Both the position numbers and the translations under genes were made by a program. Of a stretch of 46,462 nucleotides of DNA, positions 30,948 through 39,495 are shown piece by piece. The notes beneath the pieces are model-generated. The model was not told where the DNA came from, searched no databases, and saw only the letters and a list, made by a program, of their open reading frames with translations. The first letter of the stretch is position 1, and the number at the start of each line of letters is the position of its first letter. Origin of the DNA: Chloroflexi bacterium OHK40 (GTDB lineage Bacteria; Chloroflexota; Chloroflexia; Chloroflexales; Chloroflexaceae); NCBI GenBank assembly GCA_004367505.1, contig SFCB01000207.1, positions 1 to 46,462 on the forward strand, read 5' to 3'.

Positions 30948-32129
30948 ATGTCCACGCCCGGTAGCGCACGCCGCGTCGCAGCGTCAGCCCTGTTCGTGCT
31001 CGCCCTCCTGCTCTCCGGGTGTGCGGCCGCCCAGGCCTCAGCGCCCGCGCCCACATCCACCGTCGAGCCACCTGTCTCCGCCCCGGCACAGCTCGTTGGT
31101 AGCGACGCGCCGCTTCTGGCCGCCCCACTCGCTCCCCAGGCGGTCACCAGTGCGCCGCCCGCGCTAGCTCAGCCCGCCACCCCGACATCCGGCGCCGTTT
31201 CGTCCCCGACGGCACTGCCGCCCACGCCCGATCCCCTCGCCTCTCCGACGGCCATCCCTACACCTAGCCCACGCCCTGCCGGTACACCGCCCCGGGTTGG
31301 TCTGCAGGTCGGGCACCTCAACTCACAGGATTTGCCCGAGGAGTTGGCTCGGCTGCGCACCTCCACTGGCGCCCGCTGGGGCGGTGTCACCGAGGCCGAA
31401 CTGAACCTCGATATTGCCAACCGCGTGAAGCCGCTCCTTGAGGCTCATGGCGTGGTGGTGGATATCCTCCCCGCGACGGTGCCGCCCGCCTACGATGCAG
31501 ATGCCTTTATCGCCATCCACGCCGACGGCTCCCAGAGCGGTGCGGCCCGTGGCTGGAAGCTCGCCACGCCCTGGCGCACCTCCCAGGCCTCACGGGCGCT
31601 GCTCGAAGCCGTGGCGGCGGCCTATGGTCCGGCGACCGGTCTGCCCCAGGATACGGGTGGCGTCACGGTGAATATGCGCGGGTATTACGCCTTCAACTAC
31701 CGTCGCCACACCCACGCGATCGCGCGCACAACCCCGGCGATCATTGTCGAAATGGGCTTTATGACCAGCGCCGCTGATCGGGGGGTGCTCTTTGGCCAGC
31801 CCGATCGGGTGGCTCGCGGGATCGCCGAGGGGGTGCTGGCCTACCTGCGCCAGCGCGATCCGAACAATGGTGCCGCGCTGCTCCCGCCCGAATTCTCCAC
31901 CCTCGTGGCTGGCCCCGGCGGCGCAACACTTCGGACCGCCCCTCGCGATGATGCGCGCACGGTTGCGAACCTCGATCCCGAGGCGCGTCTCTTCCCCTTT
32001 GAGCGGCGCGATGGCTGGTACCAGGTGTTTGTTCGCGGCGGCGCCCGCCTTCAGGGCTGGGTCCGCGAGGACCAGGTGGTGGTGACCAATGAGCAGCCCA
32101 GCTTCCCCACCGCGTCTGCCAACCCTTGA
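30948..32129 (+). CDS. N-acetylmuramoyl-L-alanine amidase lipoprotein with SH3-like domain
   Basis: 393 residues. Lipoprotein signal peptide with lipobox LLSGC (Cys near 25), then about 75 residues of Pro/Thr/Ala linker. Amidase_3 catalytic domain (about 112-300): zinc ligands in QVGHLN, TEAELNLD and AIHADG, and the catalytic Glu in IVEMGFM. The C-terminal 75 residues form an SH3-like wall-binding domain (AGPGGATLRTAPRDDARTVANL, then GWVREDQVVV). It cleaves the amide bond between MurNAc and L-Ala in peptidoglycan, on the outer face of the membrane. ATG 30948 has GAGGAA 7 nt before it. Confidence 0.9.
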   Translation: MSTPGSARRVAASALFVLALLLSGCAAAQASAPAPTSTVEPPVSAPAQLVGSDAPLLAAPLAPQAVTSAPPALAQPATPTSGAVSSPTALPPTPDPLASPTAIPTPSPRPAGTPPRVGLQVGHLNSQDLPEELARLRTSTGARWGGVTEAELNLDIANRVKPLLEAHGVVVDILPATVPPAYDADAFIAIHADGSQSGAARGWKLATPWRTSQASRALLEAVAAAYGPATGLPQDTGGVTVNMRGYYAFNYRRHTHAIARTTPAIIVEMGFMTSAADRGVLFGQPDRVARGIAEGVLAYLRQRDPNNGAALLPPEFSTLVAGPGGATLRTAPRDDARTVANLDPEARLFPFERRDGWYQVFVRGGARLQGWVREDQVVVTNEQPSFPTASANP

Positions 32130-32332
32130 TCTCTGATTGTGCTCAACCACGCACTGTTTCGCTCTCAACACTTCCGGAGCAATTGAGCCGCTGTGGAGGG
32201 CTGGTGCGCGTCAGACACCATCCAGTTCCTAGCGCGGGTTCAAGAGCGGACAGAACGCGCGTTTGCATGGCGATGTACCGCATCCTGACGGGCTGCGTTC
32301 TCCCTCTCTCAGAGCGGGAAAGGGGGACCAGG

Positions 32333-32378
32333 GGCCTGCCCCCGCGCAAGCGGGGGGCCTGCCCCCGCGCAAGCGGGG
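32333..32378. repeat. Two tandem 23-bp hairpin units
   Basis: GGCCTGCCCCCGCGCAAGCG-GGG occurs twice head-to-tail (32333-32355 and 32356-32378). Each folds as CCCCGC-GCAA-GCGGGG, a 6-bp stem closed by a GNRA tetraloop. The gap 32130-32480 between the amidase and the C25 peptidase (convergent) contains nothing else I can name. Confidence 0.65.
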
Positions 32379-32480
32379 GTGAGGGCCAGCAGCGTGATCC
32401 AACGCTGTGAGCCATGGCTCCGACCAGTCGTTCTGTTCGCCCCTCAACGACAACCGGCAAGGGTCTCCTGGACGGCTGCA

Positions 32481-35027
32481 TTAGCGTGCCGCCAGCGGAA
32501 GCGAAAGGTAGCGCTGGTCGAGCCTGATCTGCGGCGCGGTGAGCGGATCGCCCAGGAGTGCGAAGGTGTTGATGCTCTCCTGGCAGCACTGCTGCTGAGT
32601 GAAGAGCTCGACATAACCTGCCATCGTCAGCTCACCCAGGCGGGCCTGGCCCGGCGCCGCCCAGAGTGCCCGGTAGAAACCGCGCTGGAGCGCATCGTGG
32701 CCGTACAGCACGCCCAGGCCCGTTGAGCTCCACGCGGCGATCGCGCCTCCATCGGGCCGGGCCACCAGCCGTTCGTCGATCGCGGTGCCGCTAAAGGCCG
32801 GGATCTGAAACGAGCCTGTCAGGCAGGTCATACTCAGTACCACCGGGAGCCAGGGGCCGTTCTGGAGCTCGTCGACGCTGAAGAGCCCGAGCAGGTACTG
32901 CTTGTCGTCGGGTTCATTGTCGCCCAGGGGTGGGCCGGTGTAGGCCCACTGGAACTGCAGGCCGTGGCCGACGTAGTGCACCACGGCTGCCCCCGCGTTG
33001 AAGGCGCCCATGGAGCGGGCCAGGGCGCGCAGTGGGTCTCGCTCGCGCCACGGATCGCCGGCGGGCGCCTGCGGATCGTAGGCCACCCGGTAGATCCGCG
33101 CCTGGGCCGGCTGCAGGGCCATGCTCGCTTCTGCGGCTGCGGCAAAGTCGCCGCCGAGGTCGGTGTTGTCGGCCACGAAGGCCACGGTGGCGCGCCAGGC
33201 GCCGAGCGAGTTGCTGCGCTCATACCCCAGGATCTTCGCGACCAGGGCCGCCGCTTCGTCGGCGCTTTTTGCCGGAATGCGCCCGAAGGTCAGGTCGGGC
33301 AGGCCGTCAGCCAGCGGGTCGTCACCGTGCAACTGGGCGTAGCAGGCTTCGCAGGCCGTCTCGCCCAGCCAGGGATCGACGGGGGCCAGATAGGGGGGCA
33401 CCCAGGTGATATTGTTACGCCCGAGGTAGTTGCGCGGGTCGGCGCTGCCGTCGCCCACAAGCACCACCGTTTTCGGCGCGACGTCCCAGTTTTCGGCGGC
33501 GTAGCGCAGGAAGCTGCGGATCGCCTCGGGGCTCACGTGCCCGCCGCTCCACGCATCGTAGATCGCCTCGGTGGCGACGGCAGCGACGCTGAGCCCTTGC
33601 GTGCGGCGGTGTTCGAGCAACGGCTCCAGGGCGCTCAGGAAGGCGCCCGGCGCGATGTACACCGCCTCGGTGTTCAGCGGCTGCGCGAGGTTGGTCGGGC
33701 TGTGGGCCGTTACCGTGGGCTCGTGCAGTGTCCCCGGCCCGGTAACAAGGTAGACCTGCGGGGTGGCCGCGCTGGCTTCGAAGGTGTCGCCGCTGAAGCT
33801 CAGACGGGCCGGCCGCGCGGGGTCACTCACATCATAGACGCTGGCGCCGGCCGGCATCCCGTTGAGTTGGTAGCCCACCTGGCCGGCCTGGCCCACGAAG
33901 CGCGCGCCCTGCTCAGCCAGCGTGAGCGCCACCGGCAGTTCCCAGGCGACGCTATCGACATGAATGCTGTCGCTGAGGTAGGAGCCGTCTGGCTGGCGGA
34001 GCGGTCGCAGTTCCACCAGTGCGCTTGTGCTGGCTCCAGGCGCGCTAAAGCTGAGTTGTGCCGTCCAGGTGCCAGTGCCAGCCCACTGGTAGGTCTGCTG
34101 GGTGCCGCCGAAGCTCACCTGCAGCGTATGGCTGCGCGACGAAACGCTTCCACCGCCCACGGTGAGCGTCGCCGCGCCGGGAACGGGGGGGAGCGTGGTG
34201 GCGATGGGCGCCGTGGCGCCAGCGGGCTGGGGCGGCGGGTCGTTGCGGCCGGCCGACACCACCCGCAGATCGGCGCTAAAGAAGTGATCGCCATCGGGGC
34301 CAGGCAGGCGCGTTTCCAGGATTGTGTTGGTGCGCCAGACGCCCCGTTCCAGGGCCGTATTCGTCACGGGAGCGCCGGTGGGCTGGGCGCTGCGGCGCTC
34401 CATGCGCAGGCCCGAGGCCTGGCCGAGGGTCAGCCAGTAGATCGACGTGGCGTTCCAGCGGTCGCCGGGCTCGGCGTAGAAGCGCAGGCCAGCCACTGTG
34501 CCGTTCTCTTCCAGCACTTCGAGCGCTACCTCGGCGCCCCGGTGATAGAGCCGAAGCCGGGATGGATCGATCTGGCCGAGATCGAGGCCGTTGGCCGCCA
34601 GGGCGGCGGCGCTGATCGCCTGGATGCCCGCCGCCGTTACCGTGATGCGCCAGGCCTGGCCGGCCACCACCGGGTCGGGCGGGGGTGCGCCGGTGGCGAA
34701 GGGGGCACTGTCGAGGGTGGCGGATGTGGCCGCGAAGGGGCGTGCCCCCGGCACGAGCGCGTTGGCAAGCGCTGCCTGGGCAGAGGCGTCGGCGATCGAG
34801 GTGGCGCCCTCAAGCGCGTAGACGCCCACGCGCTGGCCGCGCAACCAGCCCTCGCGCACAAGCACAGCGCGCGAGCCGGGGGAGGGGGTCGCGTCAGCCT
34901 CCGCTGGAAGGGCCAGGGCGATCAGCTGAGGCTCAGGGTCGGCCCCGCTGGCGGGTGCGGTGGGCCAGGCGAGGGCGGCCAGGAGCACGGAGGCGAGGAG
35001 CAGGAGCGACGTGAGGCGGAGGCGCAT
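32481..35027 (-). CDS. Secreted gingipain-like cysteine peptidase (C25 family)
   Basis: 848 residues. Signal peptide (LRLTSLLLLASVLLAALAWPTAPASG). An N-terminal beta-rich region (about 30-470) precedes the peptidase domain (about 475-800): KTVVLVGDGSADPRNYLG, PPYLAPVD, LTFGRIPAKSADEAAALV, catalytic His in VVHYVGHGLQ near 687 and catalytic Cys in LSMTCLTGSF near 735. This is the C25 (gingipain) layout with the caspase-like His-Cys pair. The C-terminus ends YLSLPLAAR, the same LPLxxR tail as the DUF11 protein at 36247; no type IX secretion domain is seen. The start at 35027 gives a clean signal peptide. Likely acts outside the cell on surface or foreign proteins. Confidence 0.85.
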   Translation of the reverse strand: MRLRLTSLLLLASVLLAALAWPTAPASGADPEPQLIALALPAEADATPSPGSRAVLVREGWLRGQRVGVYALEGATSIADASAQAALANALVPGARPFAATSATLDSAPFATGAPPPDPVVAGQAWRITVTAAGIQAISAAALAANGLDLGQIDPSRLRLYHRGAEVALEVLEENGTVAGLRFYAEPGDRWNATSIYWLTLGQASGLRMERRSAQPTGAPVTNTALERGVWRTNTILETRLPGPDGDHFFSADLRVVSAGRNDPPPQPAGATAPIATTLPPVPGAATLTVGGGSVSSRSHTLQVSFGGTQQTYQWAGTGTWTAQLSFSAPGASTSALVELRPLRQPDGSYLSDSIHVDSVAWELPVALTLAEQGARFVGQAGQVGYQLNGMPAGASVYDVSDPARPARLSFSGDTFEASAATPQVYLVTGPGTLHEPTVTAHSPTNLAQPLNTEAVYIAPGAFLSALEPLLEHRRTQGLSVAAVATEAIYDAWSGGHVSPEAIRSFLRYAAENWDVAPKTVVLVGDGSADPRNYLGRNNITWVPPYLAPVDPWLGETACEACYAQLHGDDPLADGLPDLTFGRIPAKSADEAAALVAKILGYERSNSLGAWRATVAFVADNTDLGGDFAAAAEASMALQPAQARIYRVAYDPQAPAGDPWRERDPLRALARSMGAFNAGAAVVHYVGHGLQFQWAYTGPPLGDNEPDDKQYLLGLFSVDELQNGPWLPVVLSMTCLTGSFQIPAFSGTAIDERLVARPDGGAIAAWSSTGLGVLYGHDALQRGFYRALWAAPGQARLGELTMAGYVELFTQQQCCQESINTFALLGDPLTAPQIRLDQRYLSLPLAAR

Positions 35028-35144
35028 AGTACCGGAGTTCCGAGCTAGAACCACACCATTCAGCCGGGGTGGGAGGAGCACAACGGTGGCGCCCAACCGG
35101 ATCCGCACCGAACGCTTGTGGTTCTCCATAGGATGAGCGACGGC

Positions 35145-35179
35145 GGGCCGAAGCATCGCCACAGCGCATGCTTCGGCCC
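35145..35179. terminator. 12-bp hairpin between two surface-protein genes
   Basis: GGGCCGAAGCAT (35145-35156) and ATGCTTCGGCCC (35168-35179), 11-nt loop. It lies between the LPVTA gene (stop 35320) and the C25 gene (start 35027), both minus. There is no U-tract on either side, so it may stop transcription with Rho or stabilise an mRNA end. The rest of the 290-nt gap shows nothing recognisable. Confidence 0.5.
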
Positions 35180-35319
35180 TGTAGAGGGTAGTTGCCGCGT
35201 TTCACGGGGGAGGTCGAACCTGATCCCACTTCACGAAAAGGTCCCGCCGTCTGCGGAGGGATGGAGCGCGTCAGACTGCCATCCGCTTACGGTTCCCCGA
35301 TACCTGGGCGATTCTTGCG

Positions 35320-36144
35320 TTAGGGGCGGCGCCGGGCGGCCTTGCGGCGTACGAGCAAGCTCCCGGCGACAAGGGCGAGACCCAGGGCCGTCGCGAGCAG
35401 CGGTGCCAGGCTCCCCTCATCCACGGCGGTAACCGGCAGCACGGCGGGTGCGAGTGCGTCCAGAGGAGCCGAAGCGCGATTGTTGTCCGGGTTCGCATCC
35501 GGGCTGCTGCTGCTGATCGCAGCGAGGTTCGTATTGTTCGGGGCCGATGCCGGTGCCGTCACCCTCGCTGTCACACGGATCTCAACCGTCTCGCCGGGGC
35601 CGAGGTCGCCGATCTCGACGCGCACCGTCTGCCCGTTCACGCTCACCTGGCCGCGGGTGGTCTGTACTTCTCCCACAGCGAGGAAGGCCGGGAGCGTATC
35701 CTCAACCACAACGCCTGCTGCGGGTGCATCGCCAATGTTGGCAGCAATAATCGTATAGGTGACCGTATCGCCCACAACGGCGCTTCCCGGGCTCACCGAC
35801 TTACTGATCGCCGGATCGGGGCCGATGCCCTGTGGCGTGGGCACGGGCGTAGCGCTGGCAGTAGGCGTCGCGGTGGGATCAGGGTCATCATCTTCCTCGT
35901 CCGGCGGGGCAGAAGGGATAGGCGTGGCGGTGGCGGTGGACGATGGCGTCACGGTGATCGGAGGCTGCGGATTCTCGGTGCGGGTGGGCGATGGGGTGAG
36001 TGTTGGCGGCTCTGCCGTCGAGGTCTCCGTGACGAGCAGGAGCGGTGCTGCCGCCGCTGGCACGCTCAGGCGCGGCGCGAGGCCCCAGCCGATCAGCATG
36101 ATCCCAATCACAAAGAGCAAGGCCCGCGCGGGTGAAGCCTTCAT
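35320..36144 (-). CDS. DUF11-domain surface protein with LPVTA sorting signal
   Basis: 274 residues. Signal peptide (ALLFVIGIMLIGWGLAPRL). A Pro/Thr/Ser-rich stalk (40-110, with the acidic EEDDDPDP) leads to one DUF11 Ig-like domain (115-225): PAISKSVSPGSAVVGDTVTYTIIAANIGD and VVVEDTLPAFLAV. It ends with LPVTAVDEG, a helix (LLATALGLALVAGSLLV) and a basic tail RRKAARRR. That is the sortase-substrate layout with LPxTA, as in the LPNTA protein at 26074. DUF11 domains build extended wall proteins. ATG 36144 has AGGAG upstream (ACAGGAGCCACCG). A 36200-36238 direct repeat lies upstream. Confidence 0.8.
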   Translation of the reverse strand: MKASPARALLFVIGIMLIGWGLAPRLSVPAAAAPLLLVTETSTAEPPTLTPSPTRTENPQPPITVTPSSTATATPIPSAPPDEEDDDPDPTATPTASATPVPTPQGIGPDPAISKSVSPGSAVVGDTVTYTIIAANIGDAPAAGVVVEDTLPAFLAVGEVQTTRGQVSVNGQTVRVEIGDLGPGETVEIRVTARVTAPASAPNNTNLAAISSSSPDANPDNNRASAPLDALAPAVLPVTAVDEGSLAPLLATALGLALVAGSLLVRRKAARRRP

Positions 36145-36192
36145 CGGTGGCTCCTGTAGGGTGCTTCAGCGCCTATGGCGTACGACGAAACC

Positions 36193-36238
36193 GGATACGT
36201 ATCCTAACATACTTTCAACGGTCGTGATTATCCTAACA
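36193..36238 (-). promoter_or_regulatory. Direct repeat and palindrome upstream of the LPVTA gene
   Basis: TATCCTAACA occurs at 36200-36209 and 36229-36238 (29-bp spacing), TGTTAGGATA on the minus strand. The palindrome GGATACGTATCC (36193-36204) overlaps the first. Probably binding sites for a regulator at the promoter of the gene starting at 36144. Confidence 0.45.
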
Positions 36239-36246
36239 GACCGGCG

Positions 36247-38484
36247 CTACCGTTGCAGCAATGGAAGGTGGACGAGCTCGGTGGCGCTCGGGCGCCCTGC
36301 TGCCATCCGTACCGGCCCGAACTCCGTGCGCGCGCCGCCGTACTCAACCTCGACCAGCCAGTAGAAGTAGGCCACACCCGGAGTGAGGCCGCGGTCATGC
36401 CACTCGTAGCCGCTGCCCGCGCCGCTGGCCGGGATCAGCGGCGTGATCACCCTGGCGCTCCCCCGATCCGGGCCGGTGGCGCGCCACAGCTCGAAGCCCT
36501 CCGTGTTGAGCTCCAGCCCGGTCGACCAGCGCACAATGGCACCGTCGCCCCAGGGCTGGGCGGTCAAGCTGGTCAGCGTCACCGCCGTCCCCGGCGGCAC
36601 GAAGGGCACCCTGGTCGGATCGTCGGGCTCCGGCGTATCGGGGTCATCACTGGGCTGGTCGGGCACTCCATCGGCGCCCGTCGTTGCCTGGTTGACCAGT
36701 TCCGTCACCCCGGGCGGTACACTCGCCAGCACCTCAACGTCGAAGATCACACTGGCGCTGGCGTTGGGGTCGATCACGCCGAGGTTGGCCGTCACAACCG
36801 TATCGCCGGGCGCGTTTCCGGTGAGCACGGTACCACCGGGCACCAGCCGTACGCTCCCGGGCACGAGCAGCGTATTGCGATCGGGCTCGTCGCGAACGAT
36901 GACATTGGTGGCGGCCGCGCTCCCGCTGTTGCGCACGGTGATCATATACTCCACGACCTCACCCGGGTTGGCCCGCCCGTCGCCATTGCGGTCATCCGTG
37001 AGCCTGGCCGTCTTCAGCGTGTCGAGGATTGGCGCGCCCTGCCCCGGCTGCAGTCTATTCACGTCGTCGTCGCGCTCGGTAGGGTAGGGGTTCGCCAGGA
37101 GGTCGGTATAGTCCAGCGCAACGGTGTTCACAACCTCGCCCGTCGCGTTCCCATTGACGCTGACGGTCACGGTCACGGCCCCGCTCGCCCCCGCGAAGAC
37201 GGGGTCATCGAGCCGGAAGACGACCTGATTGCCCTGGAGCCCACAGCTGCCGCGCAGGCCGGGGGAGGCGAAACCGCACCCACGGTAGCTCGTGTTTGGG
37301 GGGAGCGTGTCGGTGATCGTCACATCGAAGGCCGCGCCCGGATTGGGCCTCGATGTGAGCGCCTGGTTGGTAAAGACGATCGTGTAGGTGAGCGTCTCGC
37401 CACCGGCCACAATCGTGCGCCCGTCGTCTTTACTCACCACCATATCGGGCTCGGGTGGCGGCTCGCGAAACGTCGGCTCGCCACTGATCCCCTCCTGGTT
37501 AAACTGATTAAAGTCGCGCACACACGTCACCATGCGCCACCAGCCCGGCTCAGGGTTGATGACCACATCTCCGGTGCCGCGATCGGTCTGCGTGCCATTG
37601 TTCCAGAGGGTGAATCCGGAGACTGTGCCGGCAATAGCGCCAGGGGTCAGATCGCCGTTAAGACTCAAGACGGCGCTAGGCGGGTAGTAGGTCACGCGCT
37701 CGTTATTGTCGAGGTCGAAATTGTGGAAGCGCACCTCGGGTAAGCCGGGCTTGACAAACTGGTAGTGCAGCATACACTCAACCCGGCCCGTCTGCACGTG
37801 CTGGTAGGTTGTCTGGAGGATGCTGATCGTCGCCTCGTCGCCGCTGCCGGGGCTCCCATCGGGGTTGTCGTAGTTGGGCGGAGGCGTGTTGTTCGGGTCG
37901 GCGTCGGTATCGTAGCCCACCCGCAGGCGCCAGCCGTTCTCGGAGTCCTCGGCGGTGGCGGTGCGCAGCAGGTAGGAGCCGCAGGCTACCGGCGCGCGCA
38001 GCGTGTGGAAGCGTACCCAGCGCTCCGGCTGTGTGGCGGTAGGCTGGAAGCTCTGGCTCACGATGCTTCCCGGGGCGCCGGGGCCGGGCTCACGGGGAAG
38101 GTTGACCGGCGTACCGGGGGCGTAGAGCTCGAAGAAGGTTGCGTCGGGGGCCGAGCGAGAGTTCTCGTCGATCCGTGGCGCAGGGGCCGAGAAGTTCATC
38201 TCGGGGCTGTAGAGGTCGAGGTGTACGTCGAGGTTGGCTGGCCAGCGGCACGGAATATTAGCGTAGACGTAGTGATAACCGCCGCCGATGCCGTTGGTGA
38301 TGGCGCTGTACCAGTCGCCGAGCGCGATCGGCGCGGTGGGGCCATTCGTCTGAATGAAGATCGCCGAGCCTGCTGGCGGCAGTTCGACGGCAGTCGTTGG
38401 CGCTGGTGGCACGAGGGCAAGGCCGGCAGCGATCAGCACAACGAGCAGGGCGTGCCACGCAAGCCTGGCTCCAGCATGTATCAT
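36247..38484 (-). CDS. Large secreted DUF11-repeat protein with C-terminal LPLLQR tail
   Basis: 745 residues. Signal peptide from ATG 38484 (RLAWHALLVVLIAAGLAL). The N-terminal 360 residues form a beta-rich domain of unknown family. Two DUF11 domains follow (about 355-480 with GETLTYTIVFTNQ and TITDTLPPNTSYRG; about 500-620 with GEVVEYMITVRNSGSAAATNV). An FN3-like domain ends the protein (TSLTAQPWGDGAIVRWSTG, FELWRATG). It stops at ELVHLPLLQR. There is no membrane anchor. AGGGAGG precedes the ATG. The promoter on the minus strand is at 38670-38698. Probably an extracellular structural protein or adhesin. Confidence 0.8.
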   Translation of the reverse strand: MIHAGARLAWHALLVVLIAAGLALVPPAPTTAVELPPAGSAIFIQTNGPTAPIALGDWYSAITNGIGGGYHYVYANIPCRWPANLDVHLDLYSPEMNFSAPAPRIDENSRSAPDATFFELYAPGTPVNLPREPGPGAPGSIVSQSFQPTATQPERWVRFHTLRAPVACGSYLLRTATAEDSENGWRLRVGYDTDADPNNTPPPNYDNPDGSPGSGDEATISILQTTYQHVQTGRVECMLHYQFVKPGLPEVRFHNFDLDNNERVTYYPPSAVLSLNGDLTPGAIAGTVSGFTLWNNGTQTDRGTGDVVINPEPGWWRMVTCVRDFNQFNQEGISGEPTFREPPPEPDMVVSKDDGRTIVAGGETLTYTIVFTNQALTSRPNPGAAFDVTITDTLPPNTSYRGCGFASPGLRGSCGLQGNQVVFRLDDPVFAGASGAVTVTVSVNGNATGEVVNTVALDYTDLLANPYPTERDDDVNRLQPGQGAPILDTLKTARLTDDRNGDGRANPGEVVEYMITVRNSGSAAATNVIVRDEPDRNTLLVPGSVRLVPGGTVLTGNAPGDTVVTANLGVIDPNASASVIFDVEVLASVPPGVTELVNQATTGADGVPDQPSDDPDTPEPDDPTRVPFVPPGTAVTLTSLTAQPWGDGAIVRWSTGLELNTEGFELWRATGPDRGSARVITPLIPASGAGSGYEWHDRGLTPGVAYFYWLVEVEYGGARTEFGPVRMAAGRPSATELVHLPLLQR

Positions 38485-38669
38485 AAGCCTCCCTGGGGCG
38501 GGGCCCGGCAGACACACAATAACCGGCACGCCCACGGCAGCCGGTTGCGCGCCATGCTCTGCCTAGCACGAGTGCCCGGCTGCTTGCCAGCCGTGGCAGG
38601 CGCGAGCCCACGCTCTATCACCGCTGTCAAGCGTTTATATGGCTTTAACCTCTTGTTAAAAGGGCGCGC

Positions 38670-38698
38670 ATTATAACATATCGTACGATACACTTCAA
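38670..38698 (-). promoter_or_regulatory. Sigma-70-type promoter with palindromic operator in the spacer
   Basis: Minus strand TTGAAG (38698-38693), 17 nt, TATAAT (38675-38670), with TGT just before the -10 (extended -10). The spacer contains the 12-bp palindrome TATCGTACGATA (38679-38690). It drives the DUF11 gene starting at 38484 (186 nt away). The same TCGTACGAT recurs at 38723-38731, 42 bp away and inside the start of the hydrolase gene. Confidence 0.7.
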
Positions 38699-38703
38699 GA
38701 GGA

Positions 38704-39495
38704 ATGGTGATCGACGGGGAGTCGTACGATGTCAGGAGGGAAGCGTTGAACTTCGTTCCCACCCGCCACGGGCCGCTGCACTATCTCGAGGTTGGTGCCG
38801 GGGTGCCGCTCGTGCTGCTCCATGGCAACACGTACAGCGCAGCTACCCAGGAGCGGCTGGCCGCCCGCTTCGCGGACGAGCACCGCGTGATCAGCGTTGA
38901 TCTGCTGGGCCACGGTCACTCCGCTCGTCCCGAGGGGCTCTTTTCCACACGCTACTTCGCCATGCAGGGGGAGGCCCTGGCCGACTTGCTCAGCGCGCTG
39001 TTCGAGGTGCCCGTGCCACTCTTCGGCATGAGCGCTGGCGGCATTACGGCCCTCAACGCGGTCTGCCAGCGGCCCGACCGGGTGGCGGCCCTCGTGCTCG
39101 ACGGCGTTTTTCGCGAGGTGACGACTGCGACCGTGGAGGCGCACCACCACAGCACGGCGAGTATGTCGCCGTCGTGGCACCGCTATATGGCCACCCAGCA
39201 CGGCGCCGACTGGTGGCCCACGCTCAACGCCAGCGTCGAGCGGGCTATCGAGTTGATGGCCGCCGCGCGCACTGTTGTGGCGCCCTGTCTGGAGACCGTC
39301 ACAGCCCCGACCCTGATCTTCCAGGGTGGCAAGGACCCGTTTGTGCCCGATGCCCAGGCCCGGGCGGTGGCCGCCGGGATCAGGGGGTCGCGCATGGTCT
39401 ACGAGCCGGAGGCCGGTCACCTGATTGCCTGGCGTAATCCCGATGCCTTCCGCGAGCGCGTGCGTCGCTTCTTCTCAGAGCATGGTGTGCTATGA
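38704..39495 (+). CDS. Alpha/beta-hydrolase fold protein
   Basis: 263 residues. Oxyanion motif LLHGNTYSA near 40, nucleophile elbow FGMSAGG near 113, Asp in QGGKDPFVP near 210, and His in EAGHLIAW near 240: a complete Ser-Asp-His triad, as in lipases, esterases and haloperoxidase-like enzymes. No signal peptide, so cytoplasmic; the substrate is unknown. The ATG at 38704 has GAGG only 1-2 nt before it; GTG 38707 would have better spacing. It is divergent from the DUF11 gene, and overlaps larC by 4 nt (ATGA), forming an operon with it. Confidence 0.82.
   Translation: MVIDGESYDVRREALNFVPTRHGPLHYLEVGAGVPLVLLHGNTYSAATQERLAARFADEHRVISVDLLGHGHSARPEGLFSTRYFAMQGEALADLLSALFEVPVPLFGMSAGGITALNAVCQRPDRVAALVLDGVFREVTTATVEAHHHSTASMSPSWHRYMATQHGADWWPTLNASVERAIELMAAARTVVAPCLETVTAPTLIFQGGKDPFVPDAQARAVAAGIRGSRMVYEPEAGHLIAWRNPDAFRERVRRFFSEHGVL

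Noticed and set aside
32964-35048. Long open frame opposite the C25 peptidase (694 residues, plus strand)
   Set aside because: Mirror of the true gene; composition is unlike protein and the minus strand has a signal peptide and catalytic motifs.
36253-37743. Long open frame opposite the DUF11 protein (496 residues, plus strand)
   Set aside because: Reverse-frame shadow of DUF11 repeats, without domain or ribosome site.
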